Positions 35,648 through 46,006 of a stretch of 64,000 nt of DNA are shown here, piece after piece; position 1 is the first letter of the stretch, and every line of letters starts with the position of its first letter. The stretch is from Myroides marinus (GTDB taxonomy: Bacteria; Bacteroidota; Bacteroidia; Flavobacteriales; Flavobacteriaceae): positions 248,001-312,000 of the forward strand of contig NZ_FNYS01000003.1 of NCBI RefSeq assembly GCF_900109075.1, in the 5' to 3' direction. The position numbers were made by a program, and so were the translations under genes. The notes beneath the pieces were generated by a model. That model was given only the letters and a program-made list of their open reading frames with translations, did no database searches and had not been told where the DNA came from.

Positions 35648-36568
35648 ATGCAGAAAAGTAGGTTACAAAAGTTAATATTATTATTTAAACAATCTGTTTT
35701 AGACTTCTTAGATGACAATGCTATGAAGTTTAGCGCAGCGTTGTCTTATTATACCATATTTGCCTTACCTCCTTTGATGCTTTTGATCATTTCTGCTAGT
35801 GGATTTCTATTCGAAGAGAAAGAAGTAGCTAATTTCTTTTACGATCAATTAAAAGATATGGTAGGGCCCAATACTACATCGGAAGTACAGCGGGCAATGG
35901 AGAATGTACAATTCAATAAGAAAAGTGGGTATATCACAACAGTTATTGGTATAGGTATTTTACTCTTTAGTGCTTCTGGAGTTTTTGCTGAGATACAGAG
36001 TTCTATTAATTATATATGGGGAATGGTTGCAAGGCCAGACAAGAGTATCAAGAGATTAGTGAAGAATAGATTGCTTTCTTTCGCAATGATTGGTTCTGTT
36101 GGCTTTGTATTACTTGTTAGCTTAATGGTCAATTCTGTTGTTAGTTTATTATATACTTATCTTGGTAATTTCTTTACAGAAGATGCTATTAATTTAGTTA
36201 AATTACTGAACAATGTAGTTGTATTCTTAATTATAACGATTCTATTTGTTCTGATATTTAAAACTCTTCCCAATGGTAGGCTTCAGTGGAAAGACGCCTT
36301 TGTAGGAGCTGGATTTACAGCCATTTTATTTATGATAGGAAAGTTCGCCATAGGTTGGTATTTAGGTAATACTGCGTCTTCATCTTTATACGGAGCAGCT
36401 GGTTCTGTGACAGTTATGTTAATATGGATTTACTATTCAGCTATGATTCTATATTTTGGGGCTGAGTTTACTAAAAATTACGCTAAACTTTATGGAAGAA
36501 AGATTACTCCAGGTCCCTATTCTGTTGAGATAGAAAAGAATGTGATTAAATCTTCAGAAGAGGATTAA
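35648..36568 (+). CDS. YihY/virulence factor BrkB family membrane protein
   Basis: 306 residues with about six membrane segments. DDNAMKFSAALSYYTIFALP is the typical N-terminal motif, and the closing half has YGAAGSVTVMLIWIYYSAMI and YFGAEFTKNYA, conserved in the family. It sits in the inner membrane; earlier annotation as ribonuclease BN is obsolete. Its function is not settled. It precedes parE by 75 bases and may be transcribed with it. Confidence 0.9.
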   Translation: MQKSRLQKLILLFKQSVLDFLDDNAMKFSAALSYYTIFALPPLMLLIISASGFLFEEKEVANFFYDQLKDMVGPNTTSEVQRAMENVQFNKKSGYITTVIGIGILLFSASGVFAEIQSSINYIWGMVARPDKSIKRLVKNRLLSFAMIGSVGFVLLVSLMVNSVVSLLYTYLGNFFTEDAINLVKLLNNVVVFLIITILFVLIFKTLPNGRLQWKDAFVGAGFTAILFMIGKFAIGWYLGNTASSSLYGAAGSVTVMLIWIYYSAMILYFGAEFTKNYAKLYGRKITPGPYSVEIEKNVIKSSEED

Positions 36569-36643
36569 TTCTAAAAAACAGTCATTTTACAATTTTTATT
36601 TTAGGCTAATTAGTAGTAAATTAGCGGAAATTCCTACGTTTTT

Positions 36644-38497
36644 ATGCAAGATCAAAGTCAATATACCGAAGATAATATTCGTTCATTAGATTGGAAGGAA
36701 CACATTCGTATGCGTCCTGGTATGTATATCGGAAAATTAGGTGACGGTTCGTCTCCTGATGATGGTATCTACATTCTAATCAAAGAGGTTATAGATAACA
36801 GTATAGATGAATTCGTAATGGGAACAGGTAAAACTATTGAGGTAACTCTCAAAGATAAACTTGTGACTGTACGAGACTATGGTCGTGGTATTCCCTTAGG
36901 TAAAGTGATAGATGTAGTATCTAAAATGAATACTGGGGGTAAATACGATTCTAAGGCATTTAAAAAGTCTGTTGGTCTAAATGGTGTTGGTACAAAAGCA
37001 GTGAATGCTTTGTCAAACTACTTTAGAGTGGAGTCTGTACGTGATGGGCAACTTAAAGGAGCTGAGTTCTCTGCAGGAGATTTAGTAACTGAAGAGGAGC
37101 TAGTAGAAACTACACGAAGAAAGGGGACTAAGGTTTCTTTCGTAGCAGATGAAGCTATCTTTAAGAACTACAAGTATAGAAAAGAGTATATCGAACGTAT
37201 GCTTAAGAATTACTGTTACCTAAATAAAGGATTGACAGTAATGTTTAATGGGGAGAAGTTCTTCTCTGAAAACGGTCTTAAGGATTTATTACTAGAGAAT
37301 ATTACTGAAGATGATCAAGTCTATCCAATTATTCACTTATCAGGTGATGATATAGAAATAGCATTAACGCATAGTAAAAGTCAATATTCAGAAGAGTATT
37401 ATTCATTCGTTAATGGGCAAAATACTACTCAAGGTGGTACTCACTTAGCTGCTTTTAGAGAAGCTTTAGTAAGAACTTTAAAAGAGTTTTACAACAAAAA
37501 CTTTGACGCATCTGATATTAGAAAATCTATAGTAGCTGCAATCGCAGTTAAAGTAGAGGAGCCGGTATTTGAGTCTCAAACAAAGACCAAATTAGGTTCT
37601 ACAGATATGGGACCAGAGTTACCTACTGTGCGTACATATGTAAATGACTTTGTTAAAACACAGTTAGATAACTACCTACATAAAAACCCTGATATTGCTG
37701 AGGCTTTATTAAAGAAAATATTACAAGCTGAAAAAGAACGCAAAGAGTTATCTGGAATTAGAAAGATAGCTAAAGAACGTGCTAAAAAGGCTAGTTTACA
37801 CAATAGAAAGTTAAGAGATTGTAGAGTACATCTGACAGATATTAAGAATCCTCTTTATCTAGATAGTACTTTGTTTATAACCGAGGGAGACTCTGCTTCT
37901 GGTTCTATTACTAAATCAAGAAACGTTAATACACAAGCTGTATTTAGTTTAAGAGGTAAGCCTCTAAACTCTTATGGAATGACAAAGAAAATTGTTTATG
38001 AAAATGAAGAGTTTAACTTATTACAGGCTGCGTTAGATATAGAAGAAGACTTCGAAAACTTAAGATATAACAATATCGTAATTGCTACTGATGCCGATGT
38101 GGATGGTATGCACATTCGATTATTATTAATTACGTTTTTCTTACAATTTTTCCCTGAGTTAATAAAAGAGGGACACTTGTATATTCTACAAACTCCTTTG
38201 TTTAGGGTAAGAAATAAAAAAGAAACGATTTACTGTTATAGTGAAGAAGAACGCGTTAATGCAATCGAAAAACTGAAACCAAAACCAGAAATTACACGAT
38301 TTAAAGGTTTAGGAGAGATATCTCCAGATGAGTTTCAGTATTTCATTGGAGAAGATATTAGATTAGACCCTGTTATGTTAGATAAGTCGATGTCTATAGA
38401 TAAAATGCTAGAGTTCTATATGGGTAAAAATACTCCTGATAGACAAGAGTTTATCATTGACAATCTTAAAGTTGAACTTGATGTTGTAGAACAATAA
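36644..38497 (+). CDS. parE: DNA topoisomerase IV subunit B
   Basis: A 617-residue ATPase subunit of the chromosome-decatenating type II topoisomerase. The GHKL domain has [17 protein letters not shown] and [14 protein letters not shown]. The transducer is in the middle. The Toprim domain has ITEGDSASG and [13 protein letters not shown]. It ends 2 bases before parC, so the subunits are translated from one message. I call it ParE rather than GyrB because of its length (no long GyrB insertion) and its coupling to a ParC-like subunit. Confidence 0.93.
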   Translation: MQDQSQYTEDNIRSLDWKEHIRMRPGMYIGKLGDGSSPDDGIYILIKEVIDNSIDEFVMGTGKTIEVTLKDKLVTVRDYGRGIPLGKVIDVVSKMNTGGKYDSKAFKKSVGLNGVGTKAVNALSNYFRVESVRDGQLKGAEFSAGDLVTEEELVETTRRKGTKVSFVADEAIFKNYKYRKEYIERMLKNYCYLNKGLTVMFNGEKFFSENGLKDLLLENITEDDQVYPIIHLSGDDIEIALTHSKSQYSEEYYSFVNGQNTTQGGTHLAAFREALVRTLKEFYNKNFDASDIRKSIVAAIAVKVEEPVFESQTKTKLGSTDMGPELPTVRTYVNDFVKTQLDNYLHKNPDIAEALLKKILQAEKERKELSGIRKIAKERAKKASLHNRKLRDCRVHLTDIKNPLYLDSTLFITEGDSASGSITKSRNVNTQAVFSLRGKPLNSYGMTKKIVYENEEFNLLQAALDIEEDFENLRYNNIVIATDADVDGMHIRLLLITFFLQFFPELIKEGHLYILQTPLFRVRNKKETIYCYSEEERVNAIEKLKPKPEITRFKGLGEISPDEFQYFIGEDIRLDPVMLDKSMSIDKMLEFYMGKNTPDRQEFIIDNLKVELDVVEQ

Positions 38498-38499
38498 TT

Positions 38500-41145
38500 A
38501 TGAGCCAAGAAGAAAATTTAGAGCAAGAATTAAACAATACAAATAATGAGCATCAAGTAGAGGATTTCTCAGATGCACAAGAGGAAGTAACAGAAACTAT
38601 TACCAAGGTAACAGGTATGTATAAGGATTGGTTCCTTGACTATGCTTCTTATGTTATCTTAGAACGTGCTGTACCTGCTATCGAAGATGGTTTTAAACCT
38701 GTACAAAGACGTATTATGCACTCTATGAAAGAGTTGGATGATGGACGTTATAACAAGGTAGCTAATATTGTAGGGCATACTATGCAGTATCATCCTCACG
38801 GAGATGCAAGTATTGGTGATGCTCTAGTACAGCTAGGTCAAAAAGATTTACTTATCGATATGCAGGGGAACTGGGGTAATATCCTTACAGGGGATGGTGC
38901 TGCAGCATCTCGTTATATCGAAGCTCGTCTAAGCAAGTTTGCTTTAGATGTATTGTATTCTCCTAAGATTACTAATTGGCAAGCATCATATGATGGTAGA
39001 CGTAATGAACCTATTAATCTACCTGTTAAATTTCCATTATTATTAGCTCAAGGAGGGGAAGGTATTGCTGTAGGATTATCTACTAAGATACTTCCACATA
39101 ACTTTAATGAACTGATAGATGCTTCGATTAAAATATTAAAGGGTAAACCTTTTACTATATATCCAGACTTCCCAACAGAGGGTATTGCTGATGTATCTAA
39201 TTATAATGATGGTGCTCGTGGTGGACGTGTTCGCGTAAGAGCTAAAATAGCTCCACTAGATAAGAATACTTTAGTGATTACTCAGATTCCTTTTTCTACT
39301 ACAACTACTAGTTTGATTGATAGTATTTTAAAGGCTAATGAGAAAGGAAAGATTAAGATTAAAAAGATAGAGGATAACACTGCTGCACAAGTAGAAATAC
39401 TTATTCATCTACCTCCTGGTACTTCTCCTGATAAGACTATTGATGCTTTATATGCATTTACTGCTTGTGAAACATCTATTGCTCCATTGGGATGTGTGAT
39501 CCAGAATAATAGACCATTATTCACAGGTGTCTCAGAAATGCTTAAAAATTCTACTGAACAAACAGTAGAGTTGTTAAGAAAAGAGCTAGAAATAGAGCTT
39601 AATGAATTAGAAGAGAAATGGCACTTCTTGTCTTTAGAACGTATTTTTATTGAGAATCGTATCTATCGTGCTATTGAGGAAGAAGAAACATGGGAAGGTG
39701 TTCTTTCTGCTATTGATGAAGGGTTAAAGCCTTTTGTTAAGAATCTTAAAAGAGCTATTACTCAAGATGATATAGCAAGATTAACTGAAATAAGAATTAA
39801 ACGTATTTCTCGTTTTGACATTGATAAGGCAAATCAGAATATTGAAGCTTTAGAAGTTGAAATAGAAACAGTTAAGTTCAATTTAGAGCATTTAGTAGAT
39901 TTTGCTATTAAATACTTTACTACACTTAAAGAGAAGTATGGTAAGGGCAGAGAACGTCTTACTGAATTAAGAAATTTTGATACTATTGAGGCAACTAAGG
40001 TAGTTCTTAGAAATACTAAGCTTTATGTAAATAGAGAAGAAGGCTTCTTTGGTACTGGACTTCGTAAAGATGAGTATGTATGTGACTGTTCTGATATCGA
40101 TGACGTGATCGTATTCTTAAGAGATGGTTCTATGATGGTATCTAGAGTTGACGAGAAGAAATTTGTTGGTAAAGATATTATTCATATTGCTGTATGGGAT
40201 AAAAGTGATAAGCGTACTATTTATAATATCATCTATAGAGATGGTAAATCGGGTTCTTCATTTATAAAACGTTTTAATGTTACAGGAGTTACTCGTGATA
40301 AAATGTATCCATTAACACAAGATAAGCCAGGATCTCAGATTCTATATTTCTCTGCAAACCCTAATGGTGAAGCAGAAGTAGTAACTATTATCTTGAGACA
40401 ATTAACTAGTGTTAAAAAGCTTAAGTTTGACTTAGATTTTGCTGAATTACTAATTAAAGGTAGAGCTGCTAAAGGAAATGTAGTTACTAAATATGCGATT
40501 AAGAAAATAGAACTAAAAGAGAAAGGTATTTCAACTTTACGTCCACGCAAAATATGGTTTGATGAAACTGTAAAACGACTAAATGTTGATGGTAGAGGAG
40601 AGCTTTTAGGTGAATTTAAACCAGAGGATCGCTTATTGATAGTTAGTCAAAGTGGTAAGGTTAAAACTATTATCCCTGAATTGACTACTCACTTTGAAGA
40701 GGATATGATTGTCCTAGAAAAGTGGAAAGCGAATAAGCCTATATCTGCTTTATACTTTGATGGAGAGAAGATGCGTTATTATCTTAAACGCTTCCTTATC
40801 GAGAATGAGAATAGAGAAGAATTGTTTATAACAGAGCATGCTAATTCTAGATTAGAGATTGTTTCTACTGACTTTAGACCTGTTTTTGAAATTGTATATC
40901 CTAAAGTAAAAGGCATACAAAAAGAAAATCAAACTATTGATGTTGAGCAATTTATAACTATTAAGGGAATTAAAGCTTTAGGTAATCAAATCTCTATAGA
41001 TAAAATCAAACAAGTGAATATCTTAGAATCCTTAGCTTATACTGAAGAAGAGGAGGAGGAAGAGGAAGAAGAAGAAACAATAATAATAGGTGAAGCTCCA
41101 AACACAGAGATAGATGATGATGGACAGCAGACTTTACTTTTTTAA
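38500..41145 (+). CDS. parC: DNA topoisomerase IV subunit A
   Basis: An 881-residue breakage-reunion subunit. The catalytic tyrosine is Y139 in AAASRYIEARL. The quinolone-contact region reads YHPHGDASIGDAL, so the position equal to E. coli GyrA Ser83 / ParC Ser80 is A103. The C-terminal beta-pinwheel has only weak GyrA-box-like repeats, in line with topoisomerase IV. A run of glutamates (TEEEEEEEEEEET) marks the acidic tail. Stop-to-start distance to the next gene is 8 bases. Confidence 0.92.
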   Translation: MSQEENLEQELNNTNNEHQVEDFSDAQEEVTETITKVTGMYKDWFLDYASYVILERAVPAIEDGFKPVQRRIMHSMKELDDGRYNKVANIVGHTMQYHPHGDASIGDALVQLGQKDLLIDMQGNWGNILTGDGAAASRYIEARLSKFALDVLYSPKITNWQASYDGRRNEPINLPVKFPLLLAQGGEGIAVGLSTKILPHNFNELIDASIKILKGKPFTIYPDFPTEGIADVSNYNDGARGGRVRVRAKIAPLDKNTLVITQIPFSTTTTSLIDSILKANEKGKIKIKKIEDNTAAQVEILIHLPPGTSPDKTIDALYAFTACETSIAPLGCVIQNNRPLFTGVSEMLKNSTEQTVELLRKELEIELNELEEKWHFLSLERIFIENRIYRAIEEEETWEGVLSAIDEGLKPFVKNLKRAITQDDIARLTEIRIKRISRFDIDKANQNIEALEVEIETVKFNLEHLVDFAIKYFTTLKEKYGKGRERLTELRNFDTIEATKVVLRNTKLYVNREEGFFGTGLRKDEYVCDCSDIDDVIVFLRDGSMMVSRVDEKKFVGKDIIHIAVWDKSDKRTIYNIIYRDGKSGSSFIKRFNVTGVTRDKMYPLTQDKPGSQILYFSANPNGEAEVVTIILRQLTSVKKLKFDLDFAELLIKGRAAKGNVVTKYAIKKIELKEKGISTLRPRKIWFDETVKRLNVDGRGELLGEFKPEDRLLIVSQSGKVKTIIPELTTHFEEDMIVLEKWKANKPISALYFDGEKMRYYLKRFLIENENREELFITEHANSRLEIVSTDFRPVFEIVYPKVKGIQKENQTIDVEQFITIKGIKALGNQISIDKIKQVNILESLAYTEEEEEEEEEEETIIIGEAPNTEIDDDGQQTLLF

Positions 41146-41153
41146 ATAAACAG

Positions 41154-42062
41154 ATGAAATATAAATACTTACTACTCTCTCTATTATTTAGTAGTCAGCT
41201 TTTTGCACAAGAGCCTGATGATTATATATTTGATAATAATAGAGAGATTAGAAGTTTAAGAGACAGATGGGATCTAAATCCTGAGCGTAAGGGAAAGACT
41301 TTTACACTTACACCTTATAAGCCTGTCTATCTATTACCTGCACGCTGGACTAATAAACCTAATGAGATGCCTACTAGTCTACATGAGACTAATTCTGCAA
41401 CAGAGCCTATTGATTATAATAGAGCAGAAATAAGGTTTCAAATTAGTTTTAAAACAAAAGTAGCAACTGGACTTCTATGGGGAAAAGGAGATATTTGGCT
41501 AGCATTTACTCAGACCGCCAATTGGCAAGCTTATAATGAGAAGGAATCTAGACCCTTTAGAGAATTAAACTACGAACCAGAGATTATCTTTAATTATCCA
41601 TTAGATTTATCTATTAATGATTTTAAGTTTACGATGGCTGGGGTTGGATTTAATCATCAATCTAATGGGAAAAGCTTGCCTTATTCTAGGAGTTGGAATA
41701 GAGTAACTATGCATTTAGGAATGGAATATAAGAATTGGACATTCTTAGCACGTCCTTGGTTTAGACTTCAAGAAGAAGCTGAATCAGATGATAATCCAAA
41801 TATTGAAGACTATGTTGGTAGAGCAGAGTTCATCGTTGGTTATCAACCTAAAAATGGCCAACTATTTACACTAATGGTTAGAAACAATCTTAGATTTAAT
41901 CAACACTATAAAGGATTTGCTGAATTTACTTGGGCTTATCCTATTAAGAATAATCTTAAAGCATTCTTAGTTGTAAATCATGGATATGGTGAAACAATGA
42001 TTGATTATAATTGGAAACAGACTACTATAGGTCTGGGTATTTCATTAATGGAATGGCTTTAA
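41154..42062 (+). CDS. pldA: Outer-membrane phospholipase A
   Basis: 302 residues. A signal peptide (MKYKYLLLSLLFSSQLFAQ) precedes a 12-strand beta-barrel of the OMPLA family. Catalytic residues align exactly in spacing with E. coli: H168, S170 and N182 in NHQSNGKSLPYSRSWNR. FRELNYEPEIIF is the conserved strand. OMPLA removes acyl chains from misplaced outer-leaflet phospholipids. It follows parC by 8 bases and ends at a 50-bp palindromic terminator, so it forms the end of the topoisomerase IV operon. Confidence 0.92.
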   Translation: MKYKYLLLSLLFSSQLFAQEPDDYIFDNNREIRSLRDRWDLNPERKGKTFTLTPYKPVYLLPARWTNKPNEMPTSLHETNSATEPIDYNRAEIRFQISFKTKVATGLLWGKGDIWLAFTQTANWQAYNEKESRPFRELNYEPEIIFNYPLDLSINDFKFTMAGVGFNHQSNGKSLPYSRSWNRVTMHLGMEYKNWTFLARPWFRLQEEAESDDNPNIEDYVGRAEFIVGYQPKNGQLFTLMVRNNLRFNQHYKGFAEFTWAYPIKNNLKAFLVVNHGYGETMIDYNWKQTTIGLGISLMEWL

Positions 42063-42108
42063 ACAAAGAAGGGCGTAATTTTATAAAATTACGCCCTTCT
42101 TTGTTTAA
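42059..42108. terminator. 50-bp perfect palindrome terminator overlapping the pldA stop codon
   Basis: The arm TTAAACAAAGAAGGGCGTAA followed by TTTTA is exactly mirrored after the centre at 42083/42084. The stop codon TAA (42060-42062) is inside. It can act on both strands; the next gene is convergent. Confidence 0.9.
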
Positions 42109-42163
42109 CTCGAATTCTGTCATAGAACAATTAATTATATAAAGTAGATTTACTAATCTGATT

Positions 42164-43033
42164 TTAACTACTTAATTGACTATATATTAACAAACCAATA
42201 GATATAACTGATAATAATAGACCTAAGATATTTAGTTTACTTAGTTTCTCTTTAAAATAGAAATAACCTATTAAAGTACCTAATAATATAACTCCATAAT
42301 TCATTCCAGCAAATACTACTGTAGGATTACTCGAAAAAGCTTTGTGAGCATTTAAGTAAAAGTAGATATTCATAAAATTTAAAACTCCTATCAAACTTCC
42401 AAAAAGAACTGTCTTTTTAGTAATAATAAATCTCTGGTTAATAATTTTCAAATAACTGCCATAGAATATGATAGAAAGTATTAGAGCCATACAAAATATA
42501 AAAAATAGAGTAGTGGTATAAGGAGTAGTACTGTATAGAGCCACTTGTTTAAAACAGATGTCTATTATACCAAAGCCAAAGAAAACAAAAACTAAATAGA
42601 GAAAGCTGTATTTAGTTTTAATATTACTATTGTCTTCTTTTTTTAAAATAAAGCCTATAGAAAGAAAACCTATTAATAAGGCAATATATTTTAGGTTAGA
42701 AATATCTTCTTTAAAAATAAAGATAGAAGCTAATATTGGAATAAATAAAGACATTCTCTGAGCTATATCTGTTTTTATAATACCTGTATTTTTAATACTC
42801 AGATATTGCATAACAAAAATCGTAGGTAATAGAATTCCTAATGAGCTAATTAATAAAAAAGGAAAATTATCTGAGAATTGAATATTTGGCTTAAAGATCA
42901 AAAAAGATAAAAATACAGTAGTTATATAGTTCAATATAATTATCTGAAAAATATCAGTTTTATTTTTCTTAAGGACTTTTAAAAAGACACCAACAGAGAT
43001 ACTGCTAAGAATACTAAGAATTAGATAGAACAT
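42164..43033 (-). CDS. EamA/DMT family transporter
   Basis: 289 residues and about ten membrane segments in two homologous halves, typical of drug/metabolite transporters. The second half includes VVFAGMNYGVILLGTLIGYF and KLNILGLLLSVISIG. The start at 43033 (MFYLILSILSSISVGVF) gives a standard first membrane segment; the longer frame from 43132 adds an AT-rich hydrophobic extension. It is divergent from an AraC gene, which may control it. The exported metabolite is unknown. Confidence 0.83.
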   Translation of the reverse strand: MFYLILSILSSISVGVFLKVLKKNKTDIFQIIILNYITTVFLSFLIFKPNIQFSDNFPFLLISSLGILLPTIFVMQYLSIKNTGIIKTDIAQRMSLFIPILASIFIFKEDISNLKYIALLIGFLSIGFILKKEDNSNIKTKYSFLYLVFVFFGFGIIDICFKQVALYSTTPYTTTLFFIFCMALILSIIFYGSYLKIINQRFIITKKTVLFGSLIGVLNFMNIYFYLNAHKAFSSNPTVVFAGMNYGVILLGTLIGYFYFKEKLSKLNILGLLLSVISIGLLIYSQLSS

Positions 43034-43280
43034 CAGTTTATTTATTATATAAACAAAGATATATTTTAAAAACTTAGTATATATAAAATAAAGGTAAATA
43101 GTAGTATTAAAATATCCTATTTTACATAACATCTATTATAAATATAAGATACAAAATATTTATGGCATATTAGATATATAAATCAAACAATTTAATCTTA
43201 GTAAAGAAATAATTACTAATTTTGTAGAAATTATAATATATAATTTATTATTTTAAGTTTATTAACAGCTTAATTAAAAT

Positions 43281-44150
43281 ATGAAGAGAATTCCTAGATA
43301 TAACAGTTGTGATCTTTTAGATCAGAATAATGTTTTAAAAGATTGTGTTATTTTTGATTTACATAGAATTATTCAAATGCGTAATAATGTTGTCTCTATT
43401 GCACATCATCATGCTTTTTATCAAATCCTTTTAATTACTGGTGGTTCAGGTATCCATTATATAGATAATGAAAGTCATTCAGTTGCTAAAGGAGATATTT
43501 TCTTTTTATCACCAGGTCAAGTTCACCGTTGGGATTTTAATGAAACTACTCAAGGTTTTATTATAAACTTCACTGCTGACTTCTTCTCTTCCTTTTTATT
43601 AAATGGTGATTTTGTACAGTCATTACCATTTTTTGAATATAGTTCAGAATATAGTAAGCTTAATATATTTCAACAGTTTTCTACTGTAGTTAATATCTTT
43701 GATAAGATAACTTTCGAATATCAGATTAAAGAACATTGTGATTCTAATTTGATTAGAATTTACATTCTTGAGCTTTTATTATTATTAAAAAAGCAGATTA
43801 ATGAAGAGAATAACTTCTCTTATAATCAACTACAACCTTCTAATCTGGTAAAGCAATATGAGCATTTAGTAGAGAAGAATTTTTATGAACTTAGATTCCC
43901 TAAAGAATATGCTAAGCTTTTATATGTAACACCGAACTACCTTAATGCTATTTGTCAAAAAATTAAAGGACAATCTGCTGGTGAAATTATTAGAAGCCGT
44001 ATTTTATTAGAAAGTAAAAGATTATTAGTTAATACTAATCTTTCTGCTGGAGAAATTGCTTATAAATTAAGCTTTAAAGATAATTCTTACTTTTCTAGAT
44101 TTTTTAAGAAGTATGTAGGAGTTTCTCCTGATGAGTATAGAAAATCTTAA
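43281..44150 (+). CDS. AraC family transcriptional regulator
   Basis: 289 residues. The cupin sensor has IAHHHAFYQILLITGGSGIH at about 40-60 and DIFFLSPGQVHRWDF. The C-terminal DNA-binding domain (about 190-288) has LYVTPNYLNAICQKIKGQSA and SAGEIAYKLSFKDNSYFSRF. It is divergent from the EamA transporter gene, so the two probably form a regulator-transporter pair, as does the AraC-MFS pair near 11.8 kb. Confidence 0.88.
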   Translation: MKRIPRYNSCDLLDQNNVLKDCVIFDLHRIIQMRNNVVSIAHHHAFYQILLITGGSGIHYIDNESHSVAKGDIFFLSPGQVHRWDFNETTQGFIINFTADFFSSFLLNGDFVQSLPFFEYSSEYSKLNIFQQFSTVVNIFDKITFEYQIKEHCDSNLIRIYILELLLLLKKQINEENNFSYNQLQPSNLVKQYEHLVEKNFYELRFPKEYAKLLYVTPNYLNAICQKIKGQSAGEIIRSRILLESKRLLVNTNLSAGEIAYKLSFKDNSYFSRFFKKYVGVSPDEYRKS

Positions 44151-44215
44151 GAAGCCCAAGTCCCCTTCCCTCCTTTTCTTAATCAAAATAACAGAATGTC
44201 CCCAACTTATCTGTT

Positions 44216-44254
44216 AAAAAAAAAGACCACTCATAGAATAAGTAGCCTTTTTGA
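44216..44254. terminator. Imperfect hairpin between convergent genes
   Basis: An AAAAAGACCACT arm and an AGTAGCCTTTTT arm pair with two mismatches. It is weaker than other terminators here. Confidence 0.45.
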
Positions 44255-44262
44255 TCTTAATA

Positions 44263-45303
44263 TTATTTAAAGAAGTTTTTATTCCATTCTTTAGAAGGGT
44301 TATACCATAGAGCTCCATTTCTTACATCTAAAGGAGAGTCTATATTATTAGTATACAGTGCTCCAGTTCCTAATCCTTGCGGCATTAATGAGTTTAAAGT
44401 ATAAGTCCATTGAGCTATTGCATTTAAGCCAATATTACTTTCTAGAGCAGAAGTAATCCACCATCCTATATTTCGCTCATTAGCTAGTTCTATCCATTCT
44501 AAACTTCCTTTAAAACCACCTATAAGACTAGGTTTAAGTATAATATATTGAGGTTTTATAGTATCTAGTAATTTAGCTTTATCTACTAGATTAGTGATGC
44601 CAATTAATTCCTCATCTAATGCTATAGGTAATGGAGTATTAGAGCATAACTCTGCCATTTTTATAGCCTGATGTTGTTTTATAGGTTGTTCTATACTATG
44701 GAGATCTAATTTACTTAATTCTAAAAGTTTATTATAAGCGTCCTCAGGTGTAAAACCTCCATTAGCATCAACTCTTAACTCAATATCTGAGGCAGAATAA
44801 TGTTTTCTAATATACTTTAGGAGCCCTAATTCTTTATCAAAATCAATAGCTCCAATTTTAAGTTTAACACAATTGAATCCAGCTTTTAATTTCTCATCAA
44901 TTTGATCTTTCATAAAAGATTCTTCTCCCATCCAGACTAAACCATTAATAGAAATAGATTTTTTTCCATCAGTGAATTTTGAAGGGAAAAGAACAAAAGG
45001 GTCTTGACTCTCTAATGATAAAAAAGCTTGCTCTATACCAAACTGTATTGATGGCCAGTCTCTAAGCTCTTCCCATAATTGATCTTTACCTAAATGAATA
45101 TTAGAAATTACCCAATTAAGTTTTTCCTCATAATTTGGTCTATCATCAAAACTAAGAGAGCGCAGTATACCGCACTCTCCTATTCCTATCTTATTATTCT
45201 CTTCTAATATAATGTACCATGTTTCTTTTTCAGTTAATACTCCTCTAGAAGTACCTGAAGGTCGTTTAAATAGTAAATTATATTTTTGATAACTCGCTTT
45301 CAT
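44263..45303 (-). CDS. menC: o-Succinylbenzoate synthase
   Basis: A 346-residue enolase-superfamily dehydratase that converts SHCHC to o-succinylbenzoate in menaquinone synthesis. The catalytic lysine pair is in CVKLKIG, metal ligands lie in RVDANGGF, EQPI and LDEE, and the second catalytic lysine is in ILKPSLIGG. The N-terminal capping domain starts KYNLLFKRPSGTSRG, as in Bacteroidota MenC. It is 4 bases downstream of a metallo-hydrolase gene. Confidence 0.9.
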   Translation of the reverse strand: MKASYQKYNLLFKRPSGTSRGVLTEKETWYIILEENNKIGIGECGILRSLSFDDRPNYEEKLNWVISNIHLGKDQLWEELRDWPSIQFGIEQAFLSLESQDPFVLFPSKFTDGKKSISINGLVWMGEESFMKDQIDEKLKAGFNCVKLKIGAIDFDKELGLLKYIRKHYSASDIELRVDANGGFTPEDAYNKLLELSKLDLHSIEQPIKQHQAIKMAELCSNTPLPIALDEELIGITNLVDKAKLLDTIKPQYIILKPSLIGGFKGSLEWIELANERNIGWWITSALESNIGLNAIAQWTYTLNSLMPQGLGTGALYTNNIDSPLDVRNGALWYNPSKEWNKNFFK

Positions 45304-45307
45304 CTTT

Positions 45308-45994
45308 CTATAATGTTAAGCTTTCTCCAATATTTAATAACATTAAATCTTTACCTTTTTCAAAGAATTTTCGTTTAGCTTCTTCATGATCAATTTCAAT
45401 AAATCCGAAAGTATCAAAATGGTAACCTAAAACTTTATCACATTTTACAAAATCAGAAGCAACAACAGCTTCATCAATATCCATTGTAAAATTGCTTCCT
45501 ATAGGTAAAATAGCTAGATCAAGATTAGTAAACATTGGTATTAACGTCATATCCATTGTTAGCGAAGTATCTCCAGCTATATAGATATTCTTGTTTTTAC
45601 TTTCAATTACAAAACCACCAGGTTGTCCTCCATAACTTCCATCAGGAAAAGAACTAGAGTGTATCGCTGGTGTATATTTTAGTTTACCAAAGTCAAATAA
45701 CCAAGAACCTCCGTGATTCATAGGATGTGCATTAAACCCTTTCGCTTCATAATGTCCTGCTATTTCAGCATTAGATACTATAAGAGCCTCTGGATTATTT
45801 TTTGCTATACGTTCTACATCTGCAATATGATCTCCATGAGCATGTGTAATTAAGATATAGTCTACTTTTATAGTATCTACATCTATATTCTTAGCTGCTG
45901 GCAAAGGGTTTCCCGAAATAAAAGGATCAACTATAATATTAATATCTTCTATTTGAATACCTAAACAAGCATGTCCGTAATAAGTGATTTTCAT
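45308..45994 (-). CDS. UPF0173 family metal-dependent hydrolase
   Basis: A 228-residue metallo-beta-lactamase fold protein. MKITYYGHACLGIQIE is the family's N-terminus, ITHAHGDHIAD is the HxHxDH metal site, and further ligands lie in NHGGSW, IAGDTSL and GYHFDTFGF. Substrate unknown. The gene is inserted between menA and menC with 12 and 4 bases of spacing, a context that ties it to menaquinone synthesis, though UPF0173 genes also occur elsewhere. Confidence 0.88.
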   Translation of the reverse strand: MKITYYGHACLGIQIEDINIIVDPFISGNPLPAAKNIDVDTIKVDYILITHAHGDHIADVERIAKNNPEALIVSNAEIAGHYEAKGFNAHPMNHGGSWLFDFGKLKYTPAIHSSSFPDGSYGGQPGGFVIESKNKNIYIAGDTSLTMDMTLIPMFTNLDLAILPIGSNFTMDIDEAVVASDFVKCDKVLGYHFDTFGFIEIDHEEAKRKFFEKGKDLMLLNIGESLTL

Positions 45995-46006
45995 AATTCT
46001 AAAATT

